Part shown: positions 35,771-45,340 of the stretch, in pieces
How the letters are laid out: the number at the start of each line of letters is the position of its first letter
How positions within the stretch are numbered: position 1 is the stretch's first letter
NCBI RefSeq assembly: GCF_036208045.1
Contig: NZ_CP121472.1
Location: 4,351,531-4,415,530 of the forward strand
From: Thiorhodovibrio winogradskyi
GTDB lineage: Bacteria > Pseudomonadota > Gammaproteobacteria > Chromatiales > Chromatiaceae
DNA: 64,000 nucleotides
Direction of reading: 5' to 3'
Translations under genes and position numbers: made by a program
The notes under the pieces: generated by a model
Database searches by the model: none
Seen by the model: the letters and a program-made list of their open reading frames with translations, nothing else
Told to the model about the DNA's origin: nothing

Positions 35771-36834
35771 TGATCAGCGCCACAGATCGCCGCAACGCCG
35801 TTGAGCTGATCAACGAGGCCTGCGCCAACGGGGCGCGTCTGGAACCCGCCTGCGCGCTCTTGGGCCTGAGTGCTCGCACCGTCCAGCGTTGGACGCGCGA
35901 GGGCGAGGTCGGCGAGGACCGACGTCCGCTCGCCGAGCGTCCAACGCCAGCGAATGCCCTGACGCCGGAGGAAGAGCAGGCGATCTTGGCGGTCTGCCAT
36001 CGCCCTGACTTCGCCAGCCTGCCGCCCGAGCAGATCGTCGCGCGACTGCTCGATGAGGAACACCGCTATATCGCCTCGGTATCGAGCTTCTACCGGGTGC
36101 TGCGCCGCCATGGGGAGCTGGCCCATCGTGGTCGTGCCAAGCCCGCCAAGTCCCATCCCAGGCCAACGACCTTCCACGCCTGCGCACCCAATCAGGTCTG
36201 GTCCTGGGACTGTACCTGGCTGCCGGGACCGGTCAAAGGCCTGTTCTTCTACCTGGTGATGATCCTCGATCTCTACAGCCGCAAGATCGTCGGCTGGGAG
36301 GTGTTCCATGCCGAGTCGGCGCATCACGCCAGCCTGGTCATCCGGTGGGCGGTGTTGGCCGAGGAACTGATCGATCAGCCACTGGTGCTGCATGCCGATA
36401 ACGGCAGTCCGTTCAAGGGCGCCACACTGCTGGAGACGCTGCATGCGCTGAACATCACGCCGTCCTACAGCCGTCCTCGGGTGAGTAACGATAATGCCTA
36501 CTCCGAGGCCTTGTTTCGCACCTGTAAGTACGTTCCGAGCTATCCCGTCAACGGCTTCGACAGCCTGGAGGCGGCTCAGCGCTGGGTGCAGGACTTCGTG
36601 GTTTGGTACAACACCGAGCATCGGCATAGCGCCATCCGCTTCGTGACCCCTGAGGAGCGTCATCGCGGTGAGGATCGGGCCATCCTGGCTCAGCGCCATG
36701 CCCTTAACCAGGCGGCTCGCGAGGCCCATCCGGAGCGCTGGAGTGGCAAGACCCGCAACTGGGAACCCATCGAGGTCGTCTCGCTCAACCCGGAGCGGGA
36801 GCCCGAGAGCACGCCGGTCAAAATAACCGGGTGA
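35770..36834 (+). CDS. IS3-family transposase OrfB (DDE integrase)
   Basis: The 354-residue protein has a HTH at the N-terminus (CALLGLSARTVQRWTREG) and the rve core with the catalytic triad: D in VWSWDCTWLPG, D in LVLHADNGSPFKG and E in NDNAYSEALFRT. The length and all catalytic residues are intact, so the element may be active. An alternative GTG start lies one codon upstream. Confidence 0.92.
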   Translation: MISATDRRNAVELINEACANGARLEPACALLGLSARTVQRWTREGEVGEDRRPLAERPTPANALTPEEEQAILAVCHRPDFASLPPEQIVARLLDEEHRYIASVSSFYRVLRRHGELAHRGRAKPAKSHPRPTTFHACAPNQVWSWDCTWLPGPVKGLFFYLVMILDLYSRKIVGWEVFHAESAHHASLVIRWAVLAEELIDQPLVLHADNGSPFKGATLLETLHALNITPSYSRPRVSNDNAYSEALFRTCKYVPSYPVNGFDSLEAAQRWVQDFVVWYNTEHRHSAIRFVTPEERHRGEDRAILAQRHALNQAAREAHPERWSGKTRNWEPIEVVSLNPEREPESTPVKITG

Positions 36835-36865
36835 AAAGATGGGGCATGCGACAACTACCTTGACA

Positions 36866-37350
36866 GTCACCGTACATGATGTAAACAAATCTGTCAAAGA
36901 TGGGTCCGTGTCGAATGAATCAAGTTAAACTTCGGCTGTATGAGCAGGCTGTGATTAGTGTTTTTCTCTGAACTATAAATAAAAGATTGTGGGCTTAATC
37001 CTTTTTCCGAAAAAAACGATTAAGTTCGACGAAAATTTTGAAAAAAGTGACTATCTTTATTGTTTAAAGGGGGTGGGCGGCTAGGTCCGTCTGCTTCTAC
37101 ATCTTGTATGCGATGACCTTTGCTTCTCACTCACAATAGCGGCTTTCCATTGCTAAAAAAAGGGTTTCCAGAAATATTAGAGTGAAGCAAGCCTTTGAGG
37201 CAGACCACAACAATTTGAGGTAGGCGGATCAAGGCCCTGTCGTGAATTGTTGGAAGACATATCGAGCAGTTTTAACCGAGCCTAAGCGGAAAACTTCGAT
37301 CCTAATTTATACCCAAATTCCAGTCTACATCCAACATAAAGGCCGATGCG
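36866..37350. other. AT-rich intergenic region
   Basis: No convincing coding frame is present. The region is AT-rich with short A and T tracts, like the neighbouring polysaccharide genes. It should contain the promoter of the methyltransferase gene at 37351. Confidence 0.4.
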
Positions 37351-38034
37351 ATGTCCTCTACTTCACAAATACTTCTTGAATCCACTTTGCAATCATCCAA
37401 TCGACTGGAGTTCTGGAAGACTTTCGTAAAACAGTTTGAAATTGAATCGATACTTGAGGTAGGCGTATTTAGAGGTCAGTTTGCTGAGCAAATGTTGTTG
37501 GCTGAAAATAAAATCAAAAGCTATTGGATGGTTGACCCTTGGCGTCACTTGGATGATTGGAACAAGCCAGCTAATAAAGAAAATGAAGTATTCGAGAAAT
37601 TCTACCTTGAAACGCTACGAAGAACCGAGTTTGCAGAAGGCAAAAGGATTGTGTTGCGCGGTAAGACAACAGAGGTAGTAGAGCAATTGCCTGATGGCAA
37701 GATTGATTTGGCATATATCGATGGCGATCACACGCTCAGAGGAATCACGATTGATCTTGTGTCGATCTACCCTAAGGTAAAGGAAGGCGGATGGATCGGA
37801 GGGGACGACTTTTCTAGAACGATATGGCAACATGGAATAGAATATGAGCCTACTCTCGTATTTCCATTCGCCGTTTATTTCGCGGAGGCGGTTGGCGCAA
37901 GAGTCTATGCTCTTCCCTATTCACAGTTCTTGATGCAAAAATCAACGTCATGTACATTTGAGTTTATAGACTTGACCGAAAGTTATGGCAATATTTCTTT
38001 AAAAGAGCAGTTTCTGCGTGCGGGGCATAAATGA
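37351..38034 (+). CDS. Class I SAM-dependent methyltransferase
   Basis: The 227-residue protein has SAM motif I as IESILEVGVFRGQFAEQML, YWMVDPWRHLDDW as the ribose-binding strand, and IDLAYIDGDHTLRGITIDL, the Methyltransf_24 pattern. This family often methylates sugars or lipids in surface-glycan loci. It is AT-rich like the upstream glycosyltransferase gene. Confidence 0.82.
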   Translation: MSSTSQILLESTLQSSNRLEFWKTFVKQFEIESILEVGVFRGQFAEQMLLAENKIKSYWMVDPWRHLDDWNKPANKENEVFEKFYLETLRRTEFAEGKRIVLRGKTTEVVEQLPDGKIDLAYIDGDHTLRGITIDLVSIYPKVKEGGWIGGDDFSRTIWQHGIEYEPTLVFPFAVYFAEAVGARVYALPYSQFLMQKSTSCTFEFIDLTESYGNISLKEQFLRAGHK

Positions 38035-38181
38035 TCCACGCGATAAAGATCCTCAGCGATATTTACTATTAAAGGTTGGGTCGGCCGTGGGAAGTGCTCC
38101 TTCAGTACCGGGTCGCCGAAGGCGGCCACCCGCATCCAAACCCAACAGAAAGTCGCAAGCGCGGATTTCCCGAGAGAATAT
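38035..38181. other. Switch from AT-rich to GC-rich DNA
   Basis: This short gap before the dehydrogenase gene marks the right border of the AT-rich block. No gene is supported in it. Confidence 0.4.
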
Positions 38182-39501
38182 ATGTCCAATACAATGCTTT
38201 TTACGAATTTATCTCAGCGATTAACTCAACACGAAGCCCTCATCGGCATCCTCGGTCTCGGCTATGTCGGCCTCCCGCTCATGCTGCGCTTCAGCGAAGT
38301 CGGCTACCGCGTACTCGGCTTCGATATCGATCCCGCCAAGACCGACAAGCTCAACGCCGGCGAGTCCTACATCGAGCACATCCGCGCTGAGTCTATCGCC
38401 GGAGCTCTCACGCAGGGGTTTCAGGCAACCACGGACTTCAGCCGCGCTCGCGACTGCGATGCGCTCATTCTCTGCGTGCCGACCCCGCTGAACAAATACC
38501 GCGAGCCGGATCTGAGCTTCGTGATCGCCACCACCGAGGCCATCGTGCCCAATCTGCGCCCCGGGCAGGTCGTCTCCCTCGAAAGCACTACCTGGCCCGG
38601 CACCACCGACGAAGAACTGCGTCCGCGCTTGGAATCCACCGGCTTAACGGTCGGCGAAGACCTTTTCCTGGTGTTCTCCCCGGAGCGCGAAGATCCCGGC
38701 AATCCCCAATTCACCACCCGCACTATCCCGAAGGTGCTCGGTGGCGTCACCTCCGCCTGTACCGCCGTGGGCGAGGCGCTCTACGGGCAGGTGATCGATC
38801 AGGTCGTCACCCTCAGCTCTACCCGCGCCGCCGAGATGACCAAACTGCTGGAAAACATCCATCGCGCCGTCAACATCGGCCTGGTCAATGAGCTTAAAAT
38901 CGTCTGCGACCGCATGGATATCGACATCCACGAGGTCATCCGCGCCGCCGCCACCAAACCCTTCGGCTTCACTCCCTACTATCCCGGCCCCGGCCTCGGT
39001 GGCCACTGTATCCCCATCGACCCCTTCTATCTGACCTGGAAGGCACGCGAATATGGCCTCAGTACCCGGTTCATCGAGCTGGCTGGCGAGGTCAACACCA
39101 ACATGCCCAAGTGGGTGGTCAGCAAGGTCGTCGATGCCCTTAACGACCGCGGCAAGGCGGTCAAGGGCGCCCGCATCCTGATCTTAGGGATTGCCTACAA
39201 GAAAAACGTCGATGACCGCCGCGAGTCGCCCTCCATGGAGTTGATGGAACTGCTGCAGAAGCGCGGAGCCGTGATCAGCTACTCCGATCCGCATGTGCCT
39301 AGCTTTGTGCCGACCCGCAAGCATGACTTCGACCTGGAATCCGTGCCCTTGACACCAGAGAGTCTGGCCGCCACCGATTGCGTGCTGCTGGCGACCGATC
39401 ATGATCGCTTCGACTATGAACTGATCAAGACCCACGCGCCCTTGATCATCGATACGCGCGGGCGCTATCGCGAACCTGCACCGCACATCGTCAAAGCCTG
39501 A
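38182..39501 (+). CDS. wbpA: UDP-N-acetylhexosamine 6-dehydrogenase (WbpA-type)
   Basis: The enzyme oxidises a UDP-HexNAc to the uronic acid in two NAD-dependent steps, for O-antigen or capsule synthesis. The 439-residue protein has the NAD fold [17 protein letters not shown] at residues 21-37, the glycine-rich [20 protein letters not shown] with the catalytic Cys, and a C-terminal UDP-binding domain ([20 protein letters not shown]). It is GC-rich, directly precedes the first glmS fragment, and appears intact. Confidence 0.9.
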   Translation: MSNTMLFTNLSQRLTQHEALIGILGLGYVGLPLMLRFSEVGYRVLGFDIDPAKTDKLNAGESYIEHIRAESIAGALTQGFQATTDFSRARDCDALILCVPTPLNKYREPDLSFVIATTEAIVPNLRPGQVVSLESTTWPGTTDEELRPRLESTGLTVGEDLFLVFSPEREDPGNPQFTTRTIPKVLGGVTSACTAVGEALYGQVIDQVVTLSSTRAAEMTKLLENIHRAVNIGLVNELKIVCDRMDIDIHEVIRAAATKPFGFTPYYPGPGLGGHCIPIDPFYLTWKAREYGLSTRFIELAGEVNTNMPKWVVSKVVDALNDRGKAVKGARILILGIAYKKNVDDRRESPSMELMELLQKRGAVISYSDPHVPSFVPTRKHDFDLESVPLTPESLAATDCVLLATDHDRFDYELIKTHAPLIIDTRGRYREPAPHIVKA

Positions 39502-39513
39502 GCAATCTCCTCC

Positions 39514-39663
39514 ATGTGCGGCATCGTCGGCTACATCGGCACTGAACCTGCGGTCGCGTGCCTTCTGCACGGCCTGCGCGAGCTGGAATATCGCGGCTAC
39601 GACTCCGCCGGCCTCGCCGTGCTTGCGCCCGAGGGGCTGCGCTGCTTCAAGGCCGTCGGCAAG
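39514..39663 (+). pseudogene. glmS: glmS 5' fragment, copy 1
   Basis: The frame [20 protein letters not shown]...[14 protein letters not shown]...FKAVGK is the start of glucosamine-6-phosphate synthase, with the N-terminal catalytic Cys2. After codon 50 the sequence switches to heparinase-like coding sequence in another frame. The remaining roughly 560 codons are absent. It lies 13 bases after wbpA. Confidence 0.8.
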
Positions 39664-41803
39664 CCACCAGTGCAACCAGGATCTGGAAGCACTGGCCCAG
39701 TGGTCGCGTTACACCGCGGTTCAGCCCCTGGACCGACCATTCGCCCAAGCCGTGCAGCTCATGGCACTGGCCGTGCGGGACTGGACGTGGCTGGCGGATG
39801 CGACCCGGCGCCGGCTCCAATCCGCACTGCACCGAGCGATTGAGGAGGGCCTGACGCGGGTGCCAAAAGCCGTGTCCGCCGTGGATTCGGCCCAGGCATT
39901 GCTCGATGCCCCCAATCCCCATCAGTCGCTGCACAATATTCCGTTGATCGCTCAGGCCGCATTAGCGTTTGCGGCAGACGTGGTGGGTCATCCCGCCAAG
40001 CAGGAGCTGTCGGCGCGGTTTCAGGCGCTGTTCGAGGCCCGACTGACGCTGTGTGCCGACGGATTGACCGAGGGACTCTCCTACGATGGCTATCTGGCCC
40101 ATTTCGCCCTGACTTGGCTGACGATGCAGCCGACGTCCGTGCGCGAGGCGCTGATTCACCATCCCGGTCTGGCGGATCTGGAACGCCAGGCGCTCGGGCA
40201 GGCCTGTCCCGGTGCCCTTTGGCGCTCGGCGGAGATCGGCGACGTGGAGGCGCAGGAGATGCCCTTTGTCTGGTCGGCCTTGGCGCGCTTGCAGGCGTTC
40301 AGCGTCAGCCCGCTCCGCGAGGCCTTGCTGGAGGCGATCCCGCCCGAGCGGTTGCGCGCGGATGCCCTGTGCCTGCGCGCCCAGGCGCGCACAAACCCGG
40401 TCGACCGGCAGGCGCTGGCCTGTCGCTCGGCACCGCTGCGCAGCAATGCCGCCATCACCCTGGCGAGTGGACTGGGTGATGATGATCTGAGCGGCGTGAT
40501 CGCCTGTTGTCGCTCGCCCATGCATCACATCCAGGCCGACAGCGGTACCCTGCTGATGGGGCACGCCGGGCAGTGGTGGATCACTGACCCTGGCTATCAG
40601 CAATACCTCAAGACCTCGGAGCGCGACTTTACGCTGGGCGCGGTGGCGCACAACACGCCGGTGATCAATGGCCATGCGCAGACGCACAAGGCGGCTTGCC
40701 TGATCCATGCCGGCACCCTGGCCAATCCTGCGCCAGAGGGCGCGTTCGCGGTGCTGGATCTGACCGCCTGCTATCCGCCCGAGGCGGGTGCCGAGACCGT
40801 GACGCGCACCCTCTGGCGACTGGGCCAGACGCATCTGGTGGTCTGCGATACCGTGCTGACGGCAACGGGCGCCAAGCCGCTGTATCACTGGCACGCAGAG
40901 GCCGCGCTTTATTGGGGTGCGTTGGCGGGTGCGGTGTCGCTCTATGATGCGCAGCGCCATCGCACCCTGTGGATTCAAACCGGCGGCCAAGCGCTGAGTC
41001 TGGCTCAGCAGCAGCGTCTGCGCGGGTCACGCGGTCCTTGCACGCTGCGGGTGGAGTCGGCTGCGGCGGTGCATCACTGGTGGAGCTTTTCCCTGGCGGA
41101 GCGCCCACCGCGGTTCGCGCCGGACGGGACGCAAGCCGAGATCGGCAGCCAGACGCTCACGCTCGCGGCCACGCTGCCGGAGCCAACCACCGCGACGCTT
41201 GCGCTGTGGGTGCATCCAGCGCAGTTGGAGGTTCTCATCCAGCTCGGCGAGGCATCGCTCGGCACCGGCCAGCACCCGGGCTGGAACCTGACGCTGAGCG
41301 TCAATGGCAAAGCCGTGGCGCAGACCAAGACGCCGGGGCGGCGCGCCTTCCTGCCGATCCCGGCAATCAGCTCCGGCGATGCGGTGATGCTGACCGCCAC
41401 CGCTGTCGCGGAGCCGACGTGCGCGAGCGGCGCGCCGATGCCTTACGTCTTGACCGACGCCGACATCCGCCAGATCCTGGCGATTCCGCTGCGGGTCTTT
41501 GCGCAAGCGGAAAACGGGCAGGTCAGCGGCCGCTGCGAGCGATTGCCGGGCGTCTTGGAGGGCACACTGGAATACGCCTTCTATCTACTTGTGGACGGTC
41601 AGAAAGTTCAAGTGCGCTGGTATGAGCCCTCGCCGGTGCATGCGTTTAGCCTCGCACCGGACATGGCAGGCAAGGCGGTGCAGGTGCGCGGCTTTGTGCG
41701 CGCCGTGACGGAACCGGACCGCAAGCTCTCCGCGCTCAGTGCGCGCTGCTGGCCGAAACCTGAGACGATGGCGCCCCTCCCAGCAACGAAACCAGGGAAT
41801 TAA
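39664..41803 (+). pseudogene. Heparinase II/III-like protein, 5'-truncated
   Basis: The frame is open from inside the glmS fragment (possible ATG 39623) to 41803. It encodes an alpha-helical toroid ([12 protein letters not shown]..., [33 protein letters not shown]), then the heparinase II/III beta domain (HHIQADSGTLLMGHAGQWWI, YQQYLKTSERDFTLGAVAHN). A C-terminal domain of about 200 residues with FSLAPDMAGKAVQVRGFVRA follows. Such enzymes cleave or remodel uronic-acid polysaccharides. The N-terminus is lost at the glmS junction. It stops five bases before glmS copy 2. Confidence 0.72.
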
Positions 41804-41807
41804 GATC

Positions 41808-42053
41808 ATGTGCGGCATCGTCGGCTACATCGGCACCCAACCCGCCATCGCGCGCCTCTTGCACGGCCTGCGCGGCCTGCGCGAGCTGGAATATCGCGGC
41901 GACGACTCCGCCGGCGTGGCGGGGCTGGGCAGCGAGGGTCTGCGCTGCTTCAAGGCCGTCGGCAAGCTCAAGAATCTTGCCGCCAAGCTCGGCGACTATG
42001 AATCCAGCGGCCCGGTCGCCGCCATTGGTCACACCCGCTGGGAATTCCAGTGA
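41808..42053 (+). pseudogene. glmS: glmS 5' fragment, copy 2
   Basis: The first 76 or so codons of glmS are present ([20 protein letters not shown] ... GPVAAIGHTRWEF), with a small duplication of the RGL codons and a G-to-D change at RGDDSAG. The gene is cut at HTRWEF by GAATTCCAGTGACAGTTTACC, the leader of an Rpn-like gene. It follows the heparinase gene as in the 49.6 kb copy. Confidence 0.8.
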
Positions 42054-42131
42054 CAGTTTACCGAATAGCCCAAGGATCGCAGCAGCCAAAGCCCCTCCCA
42101 CCCTCAGCCGCGCATCGGCTAGACTCTCGGC
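42043..42131 (+). promoter_or_regulatory. Leader of Rpn-like gene (GAATTCCAGTGACAGTTTACC type)
   Basis: The sequence from GAATTCCAGTGACAG to GCGCATCGGCTAGACTCTCGGC-ATG recurs, in whole or in part, before other copies of the same gene start at 45832, 57008 and 58060. It probably contains the promoter and ribosome-binding region. Its left end is exactly where the glmS copy is cut. Confidence 0.6.
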
Positions 42132-43256
42132 ATGAGCCGCGACCCCCGCATCCCCTGGCATGAACTGCTCGGCAAAGCCCTCACCGACGCGCTGATCGGG
42201 CTGCCGTACAGCGTCAGCACCGAAGAAGAGCTCGCCCTGCGCAGCCAACGCCTGGATGTGCTGATCATCGAGCAAGCCCCGGCGGCAGGCAGCGACGGCA
42301 GCGACCCTCGCCGCAGGGTCGCCGGCGGGCACCTCGAGCGCACCAACGCGCCACACCAGGCGCGGAACGTGCTGCCCGCACCCGAGTTCCATCCCAACGA
42401 CCTTGAACGCCCCGATGGCCTCGAAGACCTCGCCGCGCACAATCTGCTCAGCTTCAAAGCCGCCGGCGCGCCCTATGACGCCTGGGCGCTGGAAGAGCTC
42501 AATAGCCACTACGTCACCTACCGCAAGCTCGCCTCGATCCGCGCCCTGCCACATCAGCCCGCGCGCCTGCCACAACGGCCGATCCGCGATGAGCACCCCG
42601 TCAGCGACACCGATCAGCGCTCACCACAATCGCCAGCGGGAGACGCCCGCGATCAGCAACCCGTCAGCGAACCCGATACGGCCTATCGGCTGCTCCCCGC
42701 CGCCGACTTCCGCAGCTACGCCGTGGCCACCCATTTTCCACGCAAGCTGATCAAACAACTCCCACCGGGCAGTTGTCAAAGAGGCCAACAGCCCGGTCTC
42801 TACACACTCCGCGCCGGCACTCGCGAGGTCCGCCTCATCGTCATCAACGATCTGCGCGACCTGCCGCACAACGCCCCTTGGCGGCTGTTCTGCAGCAACA
42901 AAGCGCAGCAACGCGCTGCGCTGCAGCAGTATCATCCCCACAGCGAGATCGGCCTGCACCTCTACAGCCTCCTCGCCCACCACCTGCTCGGAGACGGCAC
43001 CATGGCCCACACCTTTGAAGACATGCAACGCGAAGCCCACGAGTGGTTGAAGGACTCCATCCGCAAGCTCGATCCTGATGAGGTGCTGCAGTGCTACGCC
43101 CCAGAGGAGCGGCTCAAAGGGCTTGAGCCTGAGGATCGGCTCAAGGGGCTTGATCCAGAGGAGCGGCTCAAGGGGCTTGATGCAGAGGACGTGTTTTCGC
43201 GATTTGATCCTGCCACGATCGAGGCCTGGCTGAAGAAACACCGCCGGGATCACTGA
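42132..43256 (+). CDS. Rpn-like putative nuclease (family B)
   Basis: The 374-residue protein starts MSRDPRIPWHELLGKALTDA and has LRSQRLDVLIIEQ, compatible with the D and E of a PD-(D/E)XK fold as in recombination-promoting nucleases. A long middle region rich in Arg and Pro follows. The C-terminus has three tandem EERLKGLDP-type repeats and FDPATIEAWLKK, as in the DUF4351-tail proteins of purple sulfur bacteria. This is the only apparently full-length family-B copy in the window; truncated starts are found at 57041, 58084 and elsewhere. Confidence 0.6.
   Translation: MSRDPRIPWHELLGKALTDALIGLPYSVSTEEELALRSQRLDVLIIEQAPAAGSDGSDPRRRVAGGHLERTNAPHQARNVLPAPEFHPNDLERPDGLEDLAAHNLLSFKAAGAPYDAWALEELNSHYVTYRKLASIRALPHQPARLPQRPIRDEHPVSDTDQRSPQSPAGDARDQQPVSEPDTAYRLLPAADFRSYAVATHFPRKLIKQLPPGSCQRGQQPGLYTLRAGTREVRLIVINDLRDLPHNAPWRLFCSNKAQQRAALQQYHPHSEIGLHLYSLLAHHLLGDGTMAHTFEDMQREAHEWLKDSIRKLDPDEVLQCYAPEERLKGLEPEDRLKGLDPEERLKGLDAEDVFSRFDPATIEAWLKKHRRDH
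43106..43186 (+). repeat. 27-bp tandem repeat, three units
   Basis: GAGGAGCGGCTCAAGGGGCTT-type units encode EERLKGLEP, EDRLKGLDP and EERLKGLDA in the Rpn-like C-terminus. The in-frame unit number could vary by slippage. Confidence 0.8.
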
Positions 43257-43273
43257 TGGGGTAGGGGGGGATG

Positions 43274-43888
43274 TCATGCCCATCCCGACAATCGCGACGC
43301 CGATGGCAAGGCAAAGGGGCGTGTTGTCACAGACAGCCCGAAGCCATCCGGCTCAGGGTCAGCGGTGATCGGCCCCTCGGCCGCGATGGGCTCAACGATC
43401 AAGCGGAACGCTTGTCGGGTGCTTGCGCTCTGCAGCTCGAAGTAGGGCAAGCGCGCCGCGAGCGCCTGGCGCATCCGTCGTTCTCGGGGCATACCCTCGA
43501 GTTTGTTGAGGGCGCGCGCGTCGGTCGGCTGCCCCAGCGTCAGCCAGGGGCCGCTGACATCGGACTTACGGCTTGGGATGCGGAAGCGGTGATAGCGCAT
43601 CCAGGGGCCGTCGTAGTGCTCAGGGACCTCGATCACATCGCTGATCCGCGCCGGGAGATGGCGCGCGCGAAAGGCCAGTGATTCCAGTTCCAAGACTGAA
43701 CCGGCAAACACACGCAATCGGCTGAGTGCGCGCTCTGGCGCGTTCGGCAAGGCCAGCGCATAGTGCCCAGGCCGTTGTTGGAAGCCGTCATGCAGCATCT
43801 TGAGTGCCTCGGAGGCGGCCGCCGGCAAGGGCAGGCGCGGACTGGAGCGCAGCGCGAGATCGATACAGAAACGCGGCTGCATGCTCAT
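43274..43888 (-). CDS. cas6f: Type I-F CRISPR endoribonuclease Cas6f/Csy4
   Basis: Cas6f cuts the pre-crRNA of type I-F systems. The 204-residue protein has the N-terminal ferredoxin fold (FCIDLALR...ALKMLHDGFQQRPGHYALAL, with a His matching the catalytic His29 of Pseudomonas Csy4) and the C-terminal LPYFELQSASTRQAFRLIVE...GFGLS typical of the family. It overlaps the Cas7f gene by 4 bases. No csy2, cas1 or cas2-3 and no array are present, so the system is incomplete. A degraded second copy lies at 47445. Confidence 0.82.
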   Translation of the reverse strand: MSMQPRFCIDLALRSSPRLPLPAAASEALKMLHDGFQQRPGHYALALPNAPERALSRLRVFAGSVLELESLAFRARHLPARISDVIEVPEHYDGPWMRYHRFRIPSRKSDVSGPWLTLGQPTDARALNKLEGMPRERRMRQALAARLPYFELQSASTRQAFRLIVEPIAAEGPITADPEPDGFGLSVTTRPFALPSASRLSGWA

Positions 43889-44715
43889 TCCTTGGCGCTG
43901 GAGAGGACACCACCCCGGACCAGGACGCCGAGCATATACATCCCATCTGGCGTGTTTGGGTCGAGGACATTGAGCTGGCGTGACAGCTCAAAGGCGGAGC
44001 TGTGCTTGACGCGGAAGAACCGCTGCTCGCGCAGCGAGGCGCCATTCGGCTCAATCGCGATCGGGCGATTCACCAAGGGATCATAGCCCGGGTACCAGGT
44101 GTCGATGGTGCGCAACGCGTTGGTGAGCTTCTGATCGCGCAAGGCCGCCTGTCCCATCACGCGTACACCGTCGACCTCGCTAACGCCACTGGGCGCGCGC
44201 TGAGGATGCCCGACGCAGTAGAGCGGGCGGGCAAAGCCGGACGGCTTGCCCGGGACGTAGCTTTGCGAGGGAAACACCTCCACCGCACCGGGGATACCGA
44301 AGTCGACCAATGCCTCGACCAGGATCGAGGTCTTGGCGCGGCCATTGAGTCCGTCGGCGATGGCGCCGGCGAGGCTGCGCTCACGCTCAGCGTAGCCGTC
44401 AAAATGCCGGGTCGGGATCGAGAGCGCATCAAAGCTCAGCGTGTGGCCGTTGCCATTGAACTCTAGGGTGGTGGTGATGGAGAGGGCGCGCGCTAAGGTG
44501 CGATTGCGCCAGAGCCAGCGTCCGTTGGCGATGTTGCGGGCAAACCGGGTGGCGACCTCGTCGACACCGGCACTGCCGATGGCGCGTTCGACAAAGGCCG
44601 CGAACGAGGCGCGATAGCGTTCGGGCAGGCTGGTGTCCTGATCGCCCTTGGCGGCACTCACCGCATGCAGCGCGTCACGCAGGTCGAGGAAGCGCACCGA
44701 GAAGCGCACCACCAT
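43885..44715 (-). CDS. csy3: Type I-F Cas7f/Csy3, 5' end disrupted
   Basis: The 276-codon frame contains ATRFARNIANGRWLWRNRTLA, FDALSIPTRHFDGYAERER, and the C-terminal YPGYDPLVNRPIAIEPNG...LFRVKHSSAFELSRQLNV-like block of Cas7f, the crRNA-binding backbone. The upstream sequence in frame (QIQLTDTAKLSADALG) also belongs to it but is separated by a TAA at about 44790 from further frame. Family proteins are about 330 residues, so the N-terminus is missing. Confidence 0.75.
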   Translation of the reverse strand: MVVRFSVRFLDLRDALHAVSAAKGDQDTSLPERYRASFAAFVERAIGSAGVDEVATRFARNIANGRWLWRNRTLARALSITTTLEFNGNGHTLSFDALSIPTRHFDGYAERERSLAGAIADGLNGRAKTSILVEALVDFGIPGAVEVFPSQSYVPGKPSGFARPLYCVGHPQRAPSGVSEVDGVRVMGQAALRDQKLTNALRTIDTWYPGYDPLVNRPIAIEPNGASLREQRFFRVKHSSAFELSRQLNVLDPNTPDGMYMLGVLVRGGVLSSAKE

Positions 44716-44990
44716 GCCCAGGGCATCGGCCGACAGCTTGGCGGTGTCGGTGAGCTGGATCTGGGATACGGCGCGACGCCGCTTCTGTTATACCCGCCAG
44801 GCTCGGTAGCGGCGCATCTGCGAGGGATCTGGCGTGAGCGAGGGGCCGTTGTGGTAGATGGCCAAGGCCTCGCGGGGTCGAGGCGTGGGGCGGCAAACAC
44901 GAGGGGCTGGGTTGCCTGGAACGCCAAGCTGCCGACGTTCTGCGGATTGGCTCCACCGATACCGAGCTCCGCCCGTTGTCGTTGGTGGGG
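44716..44990 (-). pseudogene. Disrupted 5' part of the type I-F cas operon
   Basis: One frame reads LGIGGANPQNVGSLAFQATQ-PLVFAAP, which recalls the GGTKPQN motif of Csy1. A shifted frame reads REALAIYHNGPSLTPDPSQM-RRYRAWRV and ends in a TAA just before the csy3 frame. At least one frameshift and one stop separate these parts. I cannot decide whether this is a csy1 tail fused to csy3 or one decayed gene. Confidence 0.45.
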
Positions 44991-45082
44991 GTGGCGGATC
45001 TACCCGAACCTGGCGGGGTTGGTTATGATCAAAGACTGACCTGTTGCTTGAGGTCTGGAGTCACCAGGGAGACTGTCGGTTG

Positions 45083-45340
45083 ATGATGTCAAACACCGTT
45101 GAATTCGCTTGCCCGCCTGAGGTTATGCTCAGTCTGCACATGAACTCGCGAGAACTCGCCGATCGCGTACAACGAGATGCCGCCATGGCGTTGTTTCGAG
45201 AAGGGCGTTTGTCCTCTGGGTTAGCGGCCCAGTGGCTTGGTATGCCGCGCGTGCATTTTCTGCTGATGGCCATGGCCGCCGGTGCCGAATTGCTGGAGGA
45301 CACTGAGGAAGATTTCCGGCGCGAGACGGCATTATTGTAA
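45083..45340 (+). CDS. UPF0175-family antitoxin
   Basis: The 85-residue protein begins MMSNTVEFACPPEVMLSLHM and has the UPF0175 helix-turn-helix DAAMALFREGRLSSGLAAQW-LGMPRVHFLLMA. Members pair with DUF3368 PIN-like proteins, as here. The TAATG overlap with the next gene indicates coupling. I start at 45083 because the upstream 14 codons are not conserved-looking. Confidence 0.82.
   Translation: MMSNTVEFACPPEVMLSLHMNSRELADRVQRDAAMALFREGRLSSGLAAQWLGMPRVHFLLMAMAAGAELLEDTEEDFRRETALL

Larger units (their letters stand above)
35208..36865 (+). mobile_element. IS3-family insertion sequence
   Basis: The element has two overlapping reading frames and imperfect 25-bp terminal inverted repeats: left TGTCAGGATACGTGTCGCCT..., right (inverted) TGTCAAGGTAGTTGTCGCAT.... 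CAG or CAGT words occur on both sides, a possible short target duplication. It lies at the 3' end of a glycosyltransferase gene. Confidence 0.88.

Noticed and set aside
39623-41803. A genuine 726-residue heparinase starting at ATG 39623
   Set aside because: The first 14 codons lie in the glmS fragment in a foreign frame; the natural N-terminal part of the enzyme is missing.
43106-43186. Phase-variable repeat switching the Rpn-like gene on and off
   Set aside because: The unit is 27 bases, a multiple of three, so copy-number change alters length but not frame.
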